Under the pieces are notes generated by a model. It had not been told where the DNA came from. It did not search any database and saw only the letters and a list, made by a program, of their open reading frames with translations. A stretch of DNA of 6,140 bases. Source: Bacteroidales bacterium. GTDB lineage: Bacteria; Bacteroidota; Bacteroidia; Bacteroidales; WCHB1-69. The stretch is taken from NCBI GenBank assembly GCA_028683685.1, contig JAQUHH010000151.1:1-6140 (forward strand), given 5' to 3'. Positions within the stretch are counted from its first letter, which is position 1, and the number at the start of each line of letters is the position of its first letter. Below are positions 6,120 through 6,140 of this stretch, piece by piece. A program made the translations under genes and the position numbers.

Positions 6120-6140
6120 TGGGAAAAAGACAAATCATAA
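6119..6140 (+). CDS. Possible 5' end of a rightward gene cut by the window edge
   Basis: An ATG at 6119 opens a plus-strand frame (MGKRQII) that runs off the window. A gene here would be divergent from the protease operon with a compact intergenic gap, and a near-consensus -7 box TATATTTT (6083-6090, last base differs) lies about 30 bases before it. Seven codons are far too few to identify a product or exclude chance. Confidence 0.2.

Noticed and set aside
1..6140. Mobile element, CRISPR array, tRNA/rRNA, toxin-antitoxin or defence cassette
   Set aside because: Reading both strands I saw no transposase or integrase motifs, no regularly spaced direct repeats, no tRNA cloverleaf and no paired small toxin-antitoxin genes. 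The gene content is metabolic and secretory.

Overview
The window looks like ordinary chromosomal DNA from a member of the Bacteroidota (Bacteroidetes). The evidence is strongly AT-rich DNA, promoter -7 boxes of the form TAnnTTTG before genes, little sign of Shine-Dalgarno sequences, a small lipoprotein whose mature end starts Cys-Lys-Lys-Asp, and a secreted protease ending in a type IX secretion (T9SS) sorting domain. T9SS is restricted to this phylum and close relatives. Genus cannot be fixed from the sequence alone.

Layout. Positions 26-284 (minus) hold a 73-residue cysteine-rich lipoprotein with its own promoter and a clear intrinsic terminator. A divergent intergenic region of about 300 bases (285-583) holds two opposed promoter boxes and a coding-like fragment without a start codon. 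Positions 584-1075 (plus) encode a YbaK-type trans-editing deacylase of the ProXp-ala/PrdX group, which removes alanine wrongly attached to tRNA-Pro. It converges on rocD, ornithine aminotransferase (1269-2498, minus). Between the two lie a bidirectional terminator (1217-1246) and an unusual stretch (1116-1235), which holds a 17-bp imperfect hairpin and a 39-codon protein-like reading frame. Upstream of rocD, 2499-2731 holds its likely promoter, a small AT dyad and a hairpin just past the end of the next gene. Positions 2732-6040 (minus) form a probable two-gene operon. A 723-residue secreted subtilisin-family (S8) protease comes first, followed after 6 bases by a 376-residue fold-type I aminotransferase. 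The final 100 bases hold the operon promoter and perhaps the first codons of a rightward gene cut by the window edge.

The genes fit general housekeeping and nutrient use: proofreading in translation, ornithine/arginine-glutamate-proline metabolism, extracellular proteolysis and amino-acid transamination. A link between protein digestion by the protease and amino-acid catabolism by the downstream aminotransferase is attractive but is inference from gene order only. I see no CRISPR array, tRNA, rRNA, insertion sequence or defence system. The least explained sequence is the intergenic 1116-1235 block.
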